A stretch of DNA of 35,711 nt from an uncultured Collinsella sp. (GCA_900757205.1 CAAENA010000037.1:1-35711); one strand, 5' to 3'; numbered from the stretch's first letter, positions 1 to 8,808 are shown. Numbers and translations are program-made. Notes: generated from the sequence alone by a model not told the origin.

Positions 1-1117
1 AGCAAATAATCGAATAGATCCTTCCAAAATCGCGTGATCCGAAGAGCGAGAGGAGAATCATCGGCATTGCAGTTCCAACGATGGCGAACATGACGTCGTT
101 TACGCCGGCCGCGATGATGGAAACGGTCTCGTTGCTTCCGCCAAAGATGAGAAGTAGGAATGAAAGAATGCTGACTCCCGTCCATGCGACCGTTGCTTTA
201 ATAGCACCGAGCTTGTCGCATGTTTTGCCTACGAAGGGATTTAGGAAAATATCGGAGAGCGAAGCCGCCGAAACCATTAGGCTTCCCACGATGGGATTGA
301 AGCCGACCTCGCTTGCATAGGTCGGGAACAGCTGGTTCATGCAGCAGGTGAGTTGCGCCACGCAGAGCAGAAAGGCGCAGAGAATAAAAGATGGCGTTTT
401 CGCGGCATCGCGGAGCGCCATGCCCGAAGAGACATCTTCCTTTTCATCGGCGCTGTAGCTCTCATGGGTTTCGGAGGTAGTCTCTCCGTACGGAAGCATA
501 TTGCGATCAGAAGGCTTAAGGCGAATGATAAATGCGCTTGTGGGCAATATCATGGCTGCAGAAACGGCCGCAAGTACGATGTAACCCGTACGCCAGCCTT
601 GCTGCTCGATGACCAGTGTAATGACAGGACTCAATAGCAGCGTGCAGAGAGAATTAACGCCCCACGCAAGGCCGATAGCAAGACCAGACGATTTACTGAA
701 CCATTGGTCAATGACATCGGACATGCAGACACCCGTTGTGAACGAAAAGCAGATGCCGATCACTGCGGCGGAGACGATGAACATCCAGACCTCGGTGTAG
801 AACGCCATTGCGGCGCCGGCGGCAATAAGGACGAGTTCAACGCAAATATGCCATGGTTTGCCGATTACTTTTGGAATGAAACGACTCAAAAGCGGAAGCC
901 CAAGCGCAAGGCCAAGAAGAATCGCGGTGAAATAGAAAGAGAAAGAAGTGTAGTCAAAGCCCAGGTCTTCACATACAGGAGCGATGAATGAGCCGGCAAT
1001 GATGCTGTAGGTGCCGGTTGTTCCCGCAGACATTAAACCGAGCGCAATAACGACAATCCAAGCAAATGCGCCGCTCTCACGGGGGCGGTCCTTTTCGGCT
1101 GGTGCGATGAGAGTCAT
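1..1117 (-). CDS. MFS transporter, partial (C-terminus off the left edge)
   Basis: The reverse strand is open from an ATG at 1117 to the window edge, about 372 residues. The start is supported by GGAG five bases upstream. The translation is strongly hydrophobic with repeated membrane segments, beginning MTLIAPAEKDRP and followed by a first segment containing ALGLMSAGTTGTYSI. A hydrophilic central loop rich in Asp/Glu/Ser near residues 190-225 separates two six-helix halves, the usual MFS layout. The pattern resembles the MFS_1 / oxalate-formate-antiporter-like group; the substrate cannot be read from sequence. It should act in the cytoplasmic membrane. The promoter just upstream is overlapped by a palindrome, so expression is probably controlled by a repressor encoded elsewhere. 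The remaining C-terminal helices lie outside the window. Confidence 0.85.
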   Translation of the reverse strand, partial: MTLIAPAEKDRPRESGAFAWIVVIALGLMSAGTTGTYSIIAGSFIAPVCEDLGFDYTSFSFYFTAILLGLALGLPLLSRFIPKVIGKPWHICVELVLIAAGAAMAFYTEVWMFIVSAAVIGICFSFTTGVCMSDVIDQWFSKSSGLAIGLAWGVNSLCTLLLSPVITLVIEQQGWRTGYIVLAAVSAAMILPTSAFIIRLKPSDRNMLPYGETTSETHESYSADEKEDVSSGMALRDAAKTPSFILCAFLLCVAQLTCCMNQLFPTYASEVGFNPIVGSLMVSAASLSDIFLNPFVGKTCDKLGAIKATVAWTGVSILSFLLLIFGGSNETVSIIAAGVNDVMFAIVGTAMPMILLSLFGSRDFGRIYSIIC

Positions 1118-1147
1118 GGTTACTCCGTTTCTATCGGCAATGCAACC

Positions 1148-1171
1148 TATATGCCTACCGATAGGTATATA
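1148..1171. promoter_or_regulatory. 24-bp palindromic operator over the MFS promoter
   Basis: The sequence TATATGCCTA-CCGA-TAGGTATATA reads as an inverted repeat with only one mismatched pair in the arms and an imperfect centre. It overlaps the -10 box of the transporter promoter, which is the position expected for a repressor site. The cognate regulator is not recognisable in the window. Confidence 0.5.
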
Positions 1172-1192
1172 AAGATGGAGATCCTTCGTCAA
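1164..1192 (-). promoter_or_regulatory. Sigma-70-type promoter of the MFS gene
   Basis: On the reverse strand TTGACG (1192-1187) is followed by a 17-base spacer and TATACC (1169-1164), matching 5/6 and 4/6 of the consensus hexamers. It lies about 50 bases upstream of the transporter ATG. Confidence 0.5.
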
Positions 1193-1208
1193 GTGTTAAG
1201 CGGGGAGC

Positions 1209-1278
1209 GGGGACCCTTAACGTGCCGAACGGTAATTGGTCCCCCAATGCGACAAAGGGACTGTCCCTTTGTCGCATT
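1209..1278. repeat. Hairpin repeat copy 1 (REP-like), also ABC exporter terminator candidate
   Basis: Two hairpins are adjacent. GGGGACC (1209-1215) pairs with GGTCCCC (1238-1244). AATGCGACAAAGGGAC (1246-1261) pairs perfectly with its complement (1263-1278) around a single T. The second hairpin touches the stop codon of the ABC exporter and could end its transcript. The same GACAAAGGGAC palindrome core recurs at 4711-4741 (decayed) and 10679-10711. Confidence 0.7.
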
Positions 1279-4200
1279 ATTCGGAACGCAGGGCTTCCAC
1301 AGGGTCTTTCTTGGATGCGCTGCGAGCCGGCAGCAGGCCGGCAACGACCGTCAGCAGCACCGAAATTACAATGAGCATCAGCGCGTCTTGAACGGGCAGG
1401 CTCATCAGGTTGGGCACCTGCTTGGCCGCAAGCGCCCAGGCATTAACCGGAAAGCTCACGGCCACCACGACGACAATGGCAAAGACGCCGGCAATGAGGC
1501 CTTCGATAAAGGTCTCGGCATTAAATACGTTGGCCACGTTGCGCTTTGACGCGCCAATCGCGCGCAGGATGCCAATCTCCTTTTTGCGCTCCAGCACGCT
1601 GATGTAGGTGATGATGCCGATCATGATGGAGCTCACCACCAAACTGATACTCACGAATGCGATGAGCACCAAGCTGATGGTGTTCACGATGTCGGTCACC
1701 GAACCCATGATGATGCCCATGTAGTCGGTGTACGAGATCGCCTGTTCATCGTGGCCAACGGCTTTGACCTGCTTGTTGTACGCATCGATGTGATCGAGTA
1801 CGCGCTCCTTGGCCTCAAAGTCGCGCGGGAAAATCTTGACCGAGATGGGGTCCGCCTCGTCCGCATAGCCCAACGTGGTCAGATTATTGTCGTAGGTGAG
1901 CTTTGACGCTTTGGCATAGCTCATCATGAGCGAGCTCAGGTCCTCGGCATCCATGTTGAAGTGGATGGCACGAGCAAAGGCGCTCGCATCCACGCGCATC
2001 GCGCTCGCCAAGTTGGCAAAACTCGAAGACATCTGCGTCGCCATTTGGTCCATGAGTCCTGCCGCGCCCGACTTGAGCTGGGACGATACGGTCGTCGCAA
2101 TCTGTTCGCTAATTGTCTTCATCACCTGATCCATAGCCTGCTGCAGATACGGAGCCAGCTGCTTTTGTACATAGTCGGTCATCGCCTGCTGCAGGCGCTC
2201 GGCCAGGGCATCGCCGCCGAGCGCTTTGAGCTGGGCCAGGATTTGCTGGGCTGCGGCATCATGCTCAAGATACGCCGAGAATGCGGCAGCGAGCTTTGAC
2301 GCGTCCTTAAGATCTTCGGGCGACAGCGCCTTAAACTGATCAGACCGCAGAAAGCCCTCAAACAGCTGGTTGGCGAGCACCCCCACTTGCCGCATCTGCT
2401 CGGGCGCAAGCTCCAACCCATCGAAGATACCCAAGAAATCTGGAGCCGGCGCTTTGGCCATGATGTCGCTGAAATCGATGTCTCGCCCAACACCCGAAAG
2501 GTCAATGTCCAACCCGGACAAATCGAGACCAGAAAGGTCCATGCCACCTGCCGCGCCCGAGAGCGCAGACGTATCGAGTGAGAACGCGCTCTTCAGTGCC
2601 GCCTCGTCTACGCTGAACATACTGCCCAAATCCACGCCCTGCTTGGCTTCGCCCTGCAGCTCGTCGAAGGTTTTGCCCGTAAAGACATCCGTCTCGGGGT
2701 GGGCAAGCTGCTCCTGCACAATCTGCGAATCGGCAGCACGCTCCATAAGCTGGCGAGTCAGCGCATGCGTATAGACAATGCCCGGGGACAATGCGCTCGC
2801 GTTTGCCGTCTCGTTGGGTCGCACCACGCCCACAATGCGCACGTCAATACCGTCGGCAACCTTGGCTTTCATAAAGTCGGCGTCGCCAGACATGTCAGTC
2901 CACATGCCGGTCTCTTCGTTTTTGCGATAGGCATCGGCCGGCGACAACACCTTAAACGTCGTGGACAGTGCATCGTCGTAGGTAAAGTCGCTGCCGGTCT
3001 TGGGCGTCTTGACCTTGCCGTCGGCCGTCATGGCACTGTTAACCAGGTCGTTGAGCTCATCGATATCCAGCGCGCCGATACTGTAGAGCGTGTAGTCGCC
3101 CACTGTTCCGCGGCTCGAAAGCACCATCACGGCCTCGTTGGCAGACGTAGGCCAATGGCCGGCAACGACATCGTACTGGCTGTCGAGCAGACTCTGGTCG
3201 TCAATCATCTCGTTAAAGACCGAGGTTCCCATGGATTCCATGCTCACCGTTGCCGCCGAGCTCGCGCCTCCGCTCATGGCCTCGGTCATAGCGTTGGGGA
3301 CAAGCCGGACGGGCTTCTCGTCGCCCTTGCCCGCACGATAGACAACCGGCGTCACGCCATAGCCGTACTGGATAGCGTTGACCTCTTTGTCGATACCGTC
3401 GCCACCGTCGTCAAGCCATGTCTTAAAGCTCGTCATATCGTTAGATTTAACGCTTGCGAACATATCCTTTACGGCCGTGACCACAGGGATCTTGTCGGTT
3501 CCCTTAGCTTTGCCACCGGTAGCGTCATCGGACGAGCCCTCGCCCTTGGACGCCTCCTCATCGGTAGCCCCATGCCCGCCCATCATGGATGACAGGTCGT
3601 AATCTTGTTTGGAAATCGTGAGCGGGTAGCTCGAGAGCGTGTCCTCCTCGACCTTTTTGATGTAGCCGTTTACGCCGTTGGACAGCGCCAGAATCGCTGC
3701 GATGCCAATAATGCCAATCGAACCTGCAAAGGCAGTCATGGCCGTACGGCCCTTCTTGGTCATGAGGTTTCGGGCAGAAAGCCCCAGCGCCGTCACAAAG
3801 CTCATCGAGGTTTTGCGCGTGGGCTTGGCCTCGCGACGCGCGGCCTCGGCAGCATCAAAGGGATCTGAATCGTCGGTGATCTTGCCGTCCGCCAGGGTGA
3901 CGATGCGCGTGGCGTACCTGTATGCCAACTCGGGATTGTGCGTGACCATGATGACCAGACGATCGCGCGCAACGTCCTTGAGCAAATCCATAACCTGCAC
4001 GGATGTCGTTGAGTCCAAGGCGCCGGTCGGCTCGTCAGCCAGCACGATTTCGGGGTCGTTGATCAAGGCGCGGGCAATGGCTACGCGCTGCATCTGCCCG
4101 CCCGAAAGCTGGTTCGGGCGTTTGTCAACGTGCTCGCCCAGACCAACCGCCTCGAGCGCCTTACGCGCACGCTGGCGGCGCTCGGCATGTCCCACGCCCG

Positions 4201-4531
4201 TGAGTGTAAGCGCCAATTCCACGTTTTCCAAAATGGTCTGATGCGGAATGAGGTTGTAGCTCTGAAACACAAAGCCAATGCGATTGTTTCTGTAGGCATC
4301 CCAATCGCGGTCGCTGAAGTCCTTGGTCGAGATGCCATCGATCAGCAGGTCGCCGGAATCGAAATGGTCGAGTCCACCAATGACGTTGAGCATCGTAGTT
4401 TTACCCGAGCCCGAAGGACCCAGGATGGCTACAAACTCGTTATCGCGAAAAGACAGGCTTACGCTGTCGAGCGCTACCTGCGTAAACGACTGCGTAACGT
4501 ACCTTTTGCAAATAACTCTGAGATCCAGCAT
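1277..4531 (-). CDS. ABC transporter, ATPase fused to FtsX/MacB-type permease
   Basis: A single 1084-residue polypeptide carries both halves of a MacB-like ABC system. The ATPase has Walker A GPSGSGKT (38-45), signature LSGGQMQRVAIARAL, Walker B IVLADEPTGALD and an H-loop in MVTHNPE. A first membrane segment (about 255-280, containing GIIGIAAILALSNGV) leads into a very large extracytoplasmic region rich in short repeats such as SGLDLSGLDIDLSG. The C-terminus has three FtsX-domain helices and ends in PARSASKKDPVEALRSE, typical of FtsX permeases. Family knowledge: such proteins form dimers that export peptides or lipids, or transduce mechanical work rather than transport. I chose the ATG at 4531 because GAGAGAGG sits nine bases upstream; a TTG at 4540 would abut that site. 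A REP-like hairpin follows the stop. Substrate unknown. Confidence 0.9.
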   Translation of the reverse strand: MLDLRVICKRYVTQSFTQVALDSVSLSFRDNEFVAILGPSGSGKTTMLNVIGGLDHFDSGDLLIDGISTKDFSDRDWDAYRNNRIGFVFQSYNLIPHQTILENVELALTLTGVGHAERRQRARKALEAVGLGEHVDKRPNQLSGGQMQRVAIARALINDPEIVLADEPTGALDSTTSVQVMDLLKDVARDRLVIMVTHNPELAYRYATRIVTLADGKITDDSDPFDAAEAARREAKPTRKTSMSFVTALGLSARNLMTKKGRTAMTAFAGSIGIIGIAAILALSNGVNGYIKKVEEDTLSSYPLTISKQDYDLSSMMGGHGATDEEASKGEGSSDDATGGKAKGTDKIPVVTAVKDMFASVKSNDMTSFKTWLDDGGDGIDKEVNAIQYGYGVTPVVYRAGKGDEKPVRLVPNAMTEAMSGGASSAATVSMESMGTSVFNEMIDDQSLLDSQYDVVAGHWPTSANEAVMVLSSRGTVGDYTLYSIGALDIDELNDLVNSAMTADGKVKTPKTGSDFTYDDALSTTFKVLSPADAYRKNEETGMWTDMSGDADFMKAKVADGIDVRIVGVVRPNETANASALSPGIVYTHALTRQLMERAADSQIVQEQLAHPETDVFTGKTFDELQGEAKQGVDLGSMFSVDEAALKSAFSLDTSALSGAAGGMDLSGLDLSGLDIDLSGVGRDIDFSDIMAKAPAPDFLGIFDGLELAPEQMRQVGVLANQLFEGFLRSDQFKALSPEDLKDASKLAAAFSAYLEHDAAAQQILAQLKALGGDALAERLQQAMTDYVQKQLAPYLQQAMDQVMKTISEQIATTVSSQLKSGAAGLMDQMATQMSSSFANLASAMRVDASAFARAIHFNMDAEDLSSLMMSYAKASKLTYDNNLTTLGYADEADPISVKIFPRDFEAKERVLDHIDAYNKQVKAVGHDEQAISYTDYMGIIMGSVTDIVNTISLVLIAFVSISLVVSSIMIGIITYISVLERKKEIGILRAIGASKRNVANVFNAETFIEGLIAGVFAIVVVVAVSFPVNAWALAAKQVPNLMSLPVQDALMLIVISVLLTVVAGLLPARSASKKDPVEALRSE

Positions 4532-4659
4532 GGACGGCAACCTCTCTCGCGCGGGCGCGCTCGCCCGCTCCCCCGCCGTTCACGTTCGGCGCGTTTGTCC
4601 TACTCTATCCTCATTTTTGGCCGATACCAGTGAGGAATGTAACGAACCGCGCCAAAAAA

Positions 4660-4742
4660 CGAACGGGACAGCACGCCGCATGGCGCACCATCCCGCATAT
4701 AACATCCCCGATGCGACAAAGAGGCTGTCACTTTGTCACATT
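4660..4742. repeat. Hairpin repeat copy 2 (REP-like double hairpin)
   Basis: First hairpin: GGGACAGCACGCC around 4665-4677 pairs imperfectly with GGCGCACCATCCC ending at 4694. Second hairpin: ATGCGACAAAG at 4711-4721 pairs with CTTTGTCACAT at 4731-4741, with mismatches near the loop. Layout and sequence match copy 3 at 10629-10711. It fills the gap 3' of the flavoprotein gene and upstream of the ABC gene. Confidence 0.7.
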
Positions 4743-4752
4743 CCAATGCGCG

Positions 4753-6444
4753 CTACTTTTCGAGCCCGCACGGCATAACGTTAGCGCTGCCGCGGCGAGC
4801 CTCAGTCACGGCTGCAAAGAAGCGATAGCCGCCCGAGAAGTTAAAGCACTCAAAGCCATGCTGCGCCAAAATACGGCAAGCAATGTAGCTGCGAATGCCG
4901 CTCTGGCAAATCACGTAGACCGGCTTGGCCCGGTCGAGCTCGCCCAGGCGATTGCGCAGATCATCGACGGGAATGTTTACGAAACCATCGATATGCCCGC
5001 GCTCATACTCCCCTTCCGTACGAACATCGAGCAGCTGCACGCTGCCATCGTGTGGCAAGTTGGGCTCATCCTCCCAATGCCACTGCGCCAGTATGCCGCG
5101 ATTGAGGTTCTCGATCATAAAGCCCGCCATATTGACGGGATCCTTCGCCGATGAATACGGCGGCGCGTATGCTAGGTCCAAATCCTTAAGCCTATCGCCG
5201 CGCATGCCTGCCTGGATGGCAGTCGCCAGAACGTCGATACGCTTGTCCACACCATCGATGCCCACGATTTGCGCACCCAGCAGGCGCAATCCCTGCTTCT
5301 CGAAGACAACCTTCATGGTCATGGGCGTTGCACCCGGATAATAACCCGCATGCGAACCGGGCGACAGGACCACGCTGTCGCAGTCAATTCCCGCCGCGTG
5401 TGCTGCCTTTTCGGATAGTCCCGTGCTTGCCGCCGTCAAGTCGAATACCTTGATAACCGATGAGCCCAACGATCCGAGGTAGCAGCTGTCCATGCCGGCT
5501 ATGACATCGGCGACGACACGCCCCTGCTTGTTGGCGGGGCCGGCGAGCGAAATGACCGCGTCCTCGCCGGTCACCTGATGCGTGACCTGCACGGCATCGC
5601 CCACGGCATACACGTCGGCAGCAGAGGTCTCCATGCGGTCGTTGACCACAATAGCCCCCTTGATGCCCAGTTCGAGCCCCGCCTCTTGCGCCAGATGGCT
5701 CTCAGGTGCCACGCCAATGGCAAGCAGCACCATATCGGCTCCGATAGGGTCATCGCCCGCAACATGGGTGACAACGCGGCCATCAACTTCCTCAAAACCT
5801 GTCACATCGGCCTTGAGGCGCAGATCGATACCGTGCTCACGCACCTCGGTATGCAAAAGGGTCGCCATGTCGTAATCCAGGTTGTTCATAAGCTGGACGG
5901 GACGCTGCAGAAGGGTCACCTGGAGCCCCAGCTCGCACAGATTCTCCGCCGTCTCGACGCCAATGAAGCCGCCGCCGATCACGACGGCACTGCTCGGTCG
6001 CCGCTCTCGAACATAGCTGTGAATACGCAGCGTGTCCTCAACGGTGCGTAGGCTAAAGATTTTATCCGAGTCGATGCCCGGCAACGCAGGGCGAATCGGC
6101 TTTGCACCCGGCGACAGGATGAGCTTGTCATACGTCTCGACAAATTCCTCGCCCGTCAGCATATTGCGAACCTCGACCGTATGCGAATCGGGATGGATGG
6201 CAAACACCTCGTGACTCGTCTTGACCGCAATGCGAAAGCGATCCCAAAAGCCCTTGGGAGACTGCAGCGTCAATGCGCTCTCTTCTTCTATCACGCCGCC
6301 AATGTAGTACGGAAGCCCACAGTTGGCATACGATACAAAACCCGTGCGCTCAAAGATGACAATTTGGGCCTGCTCGTCGAGTCTGCGCAAACGTGCGGCC
6401 GCCGATGCTCCGCCCGCGACGCCTCCAACGATAACCACCTTCAT
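4753..6444 (-). CDS. CoA-disulfide reductase-type flavoprotein with C-terminal rhodanese domain
   Basis: This 563-residue protein starts with an FAD-binding GGVAGGASAAARLRR motif (8-21) and then SYANCGLPYYIGG, whose single Cys42 is the redox cysteine of the CoA-disulfide reductase / NADH oxidase group. A second dinucleotide-binding site (VVIGGGFIGVETAENL) and the AVGDAV motif follow. The last ~100 residues form a rhodanese domain: LLDVRTEGEYERGHIDG and an active-site loop CQSGIRS with Cys at 513. Family knowledge: CoADR-RHD enzymes reduce CoA disulfides, persulfides or polysulfide with NAD(P)H in the cytoplasm. GGAAAGG precedes the ATG at a good distance. A rhodanese fragment ends two bases upstream, so the pair should be co-transcribed. 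Exact substrate is not decidable from sequence. Confidence 0.9.
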   Translation of the reverse strand: MKVVIVGGVAGGASAAARLRRLDEQAQIVIFERTGFVSYANCGLPYYIGGVIEEESALTLQSPKGFWDRFRIAVKTSHEVFAIHPDSHTVEVRNMLTGEEFVETYDKLILSPGAKPIRPALPGIDSDKIFSLRTVEDTLRIHSYVRERRPSSAVVIGGGFIGVETAENLCELGLQVTLLQRPVQLMNNLDYDMATLLHTEVREHGIDLRLKADVTGFEEVDGRVVTHVAGDDPIGADMVLLAIGVAPESHLAQEAGLELGIKGAIVVNDRMETSAADVYAVGDAVQVTHQVTGEDAVISLAGPANKQGRVVADVIAGMDSCYLGSLGSSVIKVFDLTAASTGLSEKAAHAAGIDCDSVVLSPGSHAGYYPGATPMTMKVVFEKQGLRLLGAQIVGIDGVDKRIDVLATAIQAGMRGDRLKDLDLAYAPPYSSAKDPVNMAGFMIENLNRGILAQWHWEDEPNLPHDGSVQLLDVRTEGEYERGHIDGFVNIPVDDLRNRLGELDRAKPVYVICQSGIRSYIACRILAQHGFECFNFSGGYRFFAAVTEARRGSANVMPCGLEK

Positions 6445-6446
6445 AG

Positions 6447-6599
6447 CTAACGCACCACCTTTCCCGTGTAGCCGCTTATGCCGCCGATATTCTTGACACT
6501 GCCATACCCAGAACGCTTAAGAAAACTCACAGCTTGGTTGCTTCGCGCACCGCTCAGGCAATGCACGAAAAGCTGCGTGCCCTTTCGACGTATACCCAT
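6447..6599 (-). pseudogene. Truncated rhodanese (C-terminal half only)
   Basis: A 50-residue reading frame (MGIRRKGTQLFVHCLSGARS...) contains a rhodanese active-site loop CLSGARS followed by the typical ending GYGSVKNIGGISGYTGKVV. It lacks the N-terminal half of the ~100-residue single-domain family, so I read it as a remnant or a minimal active-loop peptide. It lies right behind the TlpA terminator and ends two bases before the flavoprotein ATG. No good Shine-Dalgarno site precedes its own ATG. It is too short for a routine gene caller. Confidence 0.55.
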
Positions 6600-6617
6600 G
6601 ATGCTACCCCGAAGCAG

Positions 6618-6645
6618 AAAAAAGAGTCGCTGTTTCCAGCGACTC
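6618..6645 (-). terminator. Rho-independent terminator of the redox operon
   Basis: On the reverse strand GAGTCGCTG, loop GAAA and CAGCGACTC form a perfect nine-pair stem followed by six T. It lies about 25 bases after the TlpA stop codon. Confidence 0.85.
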
Positions 6646-6670
6646 CCCTTCAGTTGTCTGTCCCACGGAC

Positions 6671-7633
6671 TTACTGTTCGCTCTTCGCGAGTGCCTGATC
6701 GATCAGTTTGTTGAGCGCCTCGCGCTGCTCAGCGGAGTTGATGCCGCCCATGATCGGCTCTCCCACAATGTTACCGTTCTGGTCGATCACGTAGGTGGTC
6801 GGGAACGAGTACAGGTTGGAGGTGAACTTTCCGGCCTCGCTGTCCGACTTAAACCAGATGTTCTTATACGTCACGCCCTTCTTGGAAAGCACGTCCTTGG
6901 CATCGGCCACCGCATCTTTGTTGCCATCGAGCGTAAAGGAATTAACGCCCACGACCTGGCCGCCCTTCTCGGCAAGCTCCTTGTTGAGCTTCTCCAGATC
7001 GCCCAGCTCTCCCACGCACGGCTTGCAGGTGGTAAACCAGAAGTTCATGACGGTGACCTTGTTCTTGGAGAACAGCTCGTCGCTGTTTACATCGTTGCCG
7101 TCCAAGTCCTTGCCCTTAAAGCTGGGGAACTTCGTCTCCCCGCTCTCGCCGTTGGTCATACCCGCGGTCGAGGCATCAACGCTCTCCCCCTCGCCGGGCG
7201 TGCTGCCGCATCCGGGGAACTCCTTCTCCAGCGCCATGAGCTTGTCCTCGATCTCCTTGACCTGCTGCGCGCCGGCCTTAAGCGTCTTAAGCTCGTCAGC
7301 CGCAAACTGATCCTTGGCGCCCTCGATGGTATCGAGCAAGAAGTCACCGTAGTTCTTGCCGTCCTCAATCATGGGGGTGTCTTTGTTGGCCGCAAGGAAC
7401 ACCTTTTCCCATAGGGCGTTATCGCTCGCAAAGATCTCGTTTTCCTTTTGCAGCAGCTGCTGATACAGCTCGGCCGCCTCCTCGGCACTTGACGGCTTTT
7501 GCGCTATGAGCTCGGCAATCTGCGCATCGCCGCTCGTAGCATCCTTCGCGTCGCCCTTGGGGGCAGAGCACGCCGCGAGAGTCAGCGCCAGCACGGGCAG
7601 CATCAACAGAGCCGCAATTTTTGACAGTTTCAT
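6671..7633 (-). CDS. TlpA-family thioredoxin-like lipoprotein
   Basis: The 320-residue product has a lipoprotein signal ending LTLAAC, with the lipidated Cys at 22, so it should be anchored outside the membrane. A helical region (about 35-140) of unknown role precedes a thioredoxin/TlpA domain: FPSFKGKDLDGNDV, then the redox pair TTCKPC (Cys203/Cys206) and a cis-proline segment FPTTYVIDQNG. A lone GCG cysteine at 142 sits in the linker. Family knowledge: these proteins pass reducing equivalents to extracytoplasmic thiols. It is the last gene of an operon with the polyferredoxin membrane protein (35-base gap) and ends at a clear terminator. GGAGG is four bases before the ATG. The redox partner is inferred from the operon, not shown. 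Confidence 0.9.
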   Translation of the reverse strand: MKLSKIAALLMLPVLALTLAACSAPKGDAKDATSGDAQIAELIAQKPSSAEEAAELYQQLLQKENEIFASDNALWEKVFLAANKDTPMIEDGKNYGDFLLDTIEGAKDQFAADELKTLKAGAQQVKEIEDKLMALEKEFPGCGSTPGEGESVDASTAGMTNGESGETKFPSFKGKDLDGNDVNSDELFSKNKVTVMNFWFTTCKPCVGELGDLEKLNKELAEKGGQVVGVNSFTLDGNKDAVADAKDVLSKKGVTYKNIWFKSDSEAGKFTSNLYSFPTTYVIDQNGNIVGEPIMGGINSAEQREALNKLIDQALAKSEQ

Positions 7634-7668
7634 GGTTCCTCCGTTTATATCGAAACTTATATAGGTAC

Positions 7669-8580
7669 CTATTTGTTTTCGCAGGCTTGCGTGGACTGCG
7701 CGGGTTTGTCGCCCGTCACACCCAGCCCATAGCGAAAGCTAATAGCATCGACGGGGCACGCGCCCACGCATTTGCCGCAACGAATGCACTCGGCATGGTC
7801 GGGCGTACGCGTAACGTCCACGTCCATCTGGCACACCCTGGCGCACTTGCCGCACGAGACGCATTTACAATGATCGACCCGAATCCCCAGCAAAGACACC
7901 TTGTTCATGAGCGCATAAAACGCACCGAGGGGGCAAATCCATTTACAGAAGGGGCGGTAGAACAGCACGCTCAGCACCGCAACCACAATGAGGATCGCGA
8001 GCTTCCAGGTAAAGAGCTTTCCCAGCGCGGAGCGGATTCCCGTATTCATGATGGACAGCGGAATCGCGCCCTCGAGCACGCCCTGCGGGCAGATGTACTT
8101 GCAAAAGAACGGGTCGCCCATACCCACATCGTTAACCACCAAGACGGGCAGCAGCACCACGGCAAACAGTAGCACGGCATACTTGATGTACGTGAGCGGC
8201 TTGAGCTTTTTCGTGGAGAGCTTTTTGCTGGGAATCTTATGCAGAAGCTCTTGCAGCCATCCAAACGGACACAAAAAGCCGCATACAAAACGTCCCAGTA
8301 GCACGCCGATCAGAATGAGCGTTCCGGTGACGTAATACGAAAAGCTGAACTTAGACGATCCCACCACCGACTGAAACGACCCGATGGGGCACGCACCCGA
8401 GGCCGCTGGACACGAGTAGCAGTTAAGCCCCGGCACGCAGACGGCTTTGCCGGCTCCCTGGTAGATACCGCCCTTGGCAAAGTTAGGCAGGTGAATATTG
8501 GTCGCAAGCGTCGCCGCCGCCTGAATCAATCCGCGGAATCTCGCCAAAAGATGCGATGCAGTGTTTTTTCTTTTATCCAA
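7669..8580 (-). CDS. Membrane polyferredoxin (NapH/YccM-like 4Fe-4S protein)
   Basis: I place the start at a TTG at 8580, giving 303 residues. GGAG lies about ten bases upstream and the start overlaps the end of the preceding small gene by eight bases; the frame is open further upstream but there it overlaps that gene. Cysteine motifs in order: CVPGLNCYSCPAASGACP near the N-terminus, CGFLCPFG, CKYICPQG and CKWICPLG beside membrane helices, and two C-terminal ferredoxin motifs, CKCVSCGKCARVC and CIRCGKCVGACP. About four to five transmembrane helices are visible. Family knowledge: such proteins carry electrons across or to the membrane. With a TlpA lipoprotein next door, it may feed electrons to an outside thioredoxin; this is inference. 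Confidence 0.88.
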   Translation of the reverse strand: MDKRKNTASHLLARFRGLIQAAATLATNIHLPNFAKGGIYQGAGKAVCVPGLNCYSCPAASGACPIGSFQSVVGSSKFSFSYYVTGTLILIGVLLGRFVCGFLCPFGWLQELLHKIPSKKLSTKKLKPLTYIKYAVLLFAVVLLPVLVVNDVGMGDPFFCKYICPQGVLEGAIPLSIMNTGIRSALGKLFTWKLAILIVVAVLSVLFYRPFCKWICPLGAFYALMNKVSLLGIRVDHCKCVSCGKCARVCQMDVDVTRTPDHAECIRCGKCVGACPVDAISFRYGLGVTGDKPAQSTQACENK

Positions 8581-8719
8581 TTCCGATACACTCCAAGCAC
8601 AGCCTGATTGCTTTGGCCAGCACGGCATCTGCCTCGCCGCGCATAACGCCAAAGCACACCATGGCTACCCCAACGATCAGCAAAGCCACCTGCGCCACAG
8701 GCTTAATCGCTTTGAACAA
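8573..8719 (-). CDS. Small CD1871A-type CXXC membrane peptide
   Basis: A 48-residue peptide begins (TTG start) FKAIKPVAQVALLIVGV, has one membrane segment through VAMVCFGVMRGE, and ends AIRLCLECIGIG with a CLEC motif. This matches my memory of the CD1871A family of CXXC-motif peptides found beside 4Fe-4S membrane proteins in gut anaerobes. AGGAG lies eight bases before the TTG; an in-frame ATG at 8749 lacks a site. It overlaps the polyferredoxin start by eight bases, so the two are probably translationally coupled. Its function is unknown; the operon suggests a redox role. Confidence 0.75.
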   Translation of the reverse strand: MFKAIKPVAQVALLIVGVAMVCFGVMRGEADAVLAKAIRLCLECIGIG

Positions 8720-8752
8720 TCTGACCACTCCTTTCGTTTCGCGACCCATTGA

Positions 8753-8780
8753 ACCATACCGACTATAAAATCCGTGTTAA
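8753..8780 (-). promoter_or_regulatory. Candidate promoter of the redox operon
   Basis: On the reverse strand TTAACA (8780-8775), a 16-base spacer and TATGGT (8758-8753) lie about 35 bases upstream of the small CXXC gene. It sits in the divergent gap with the response regulator, so both units may share control. Confidence 0.4.
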
Positions 8781-8808
8781 GCGTGAATGACTATGCAAGG
8801 AGAACGTT

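Noticed and set aside
7661..7672. Palindrome ATAGGTACCTAT
   Set aside because: It overlaps the polyferredoxin stop codon inside an operon, so an operator is unlikely; not similar enough to the 1148 palindrome.
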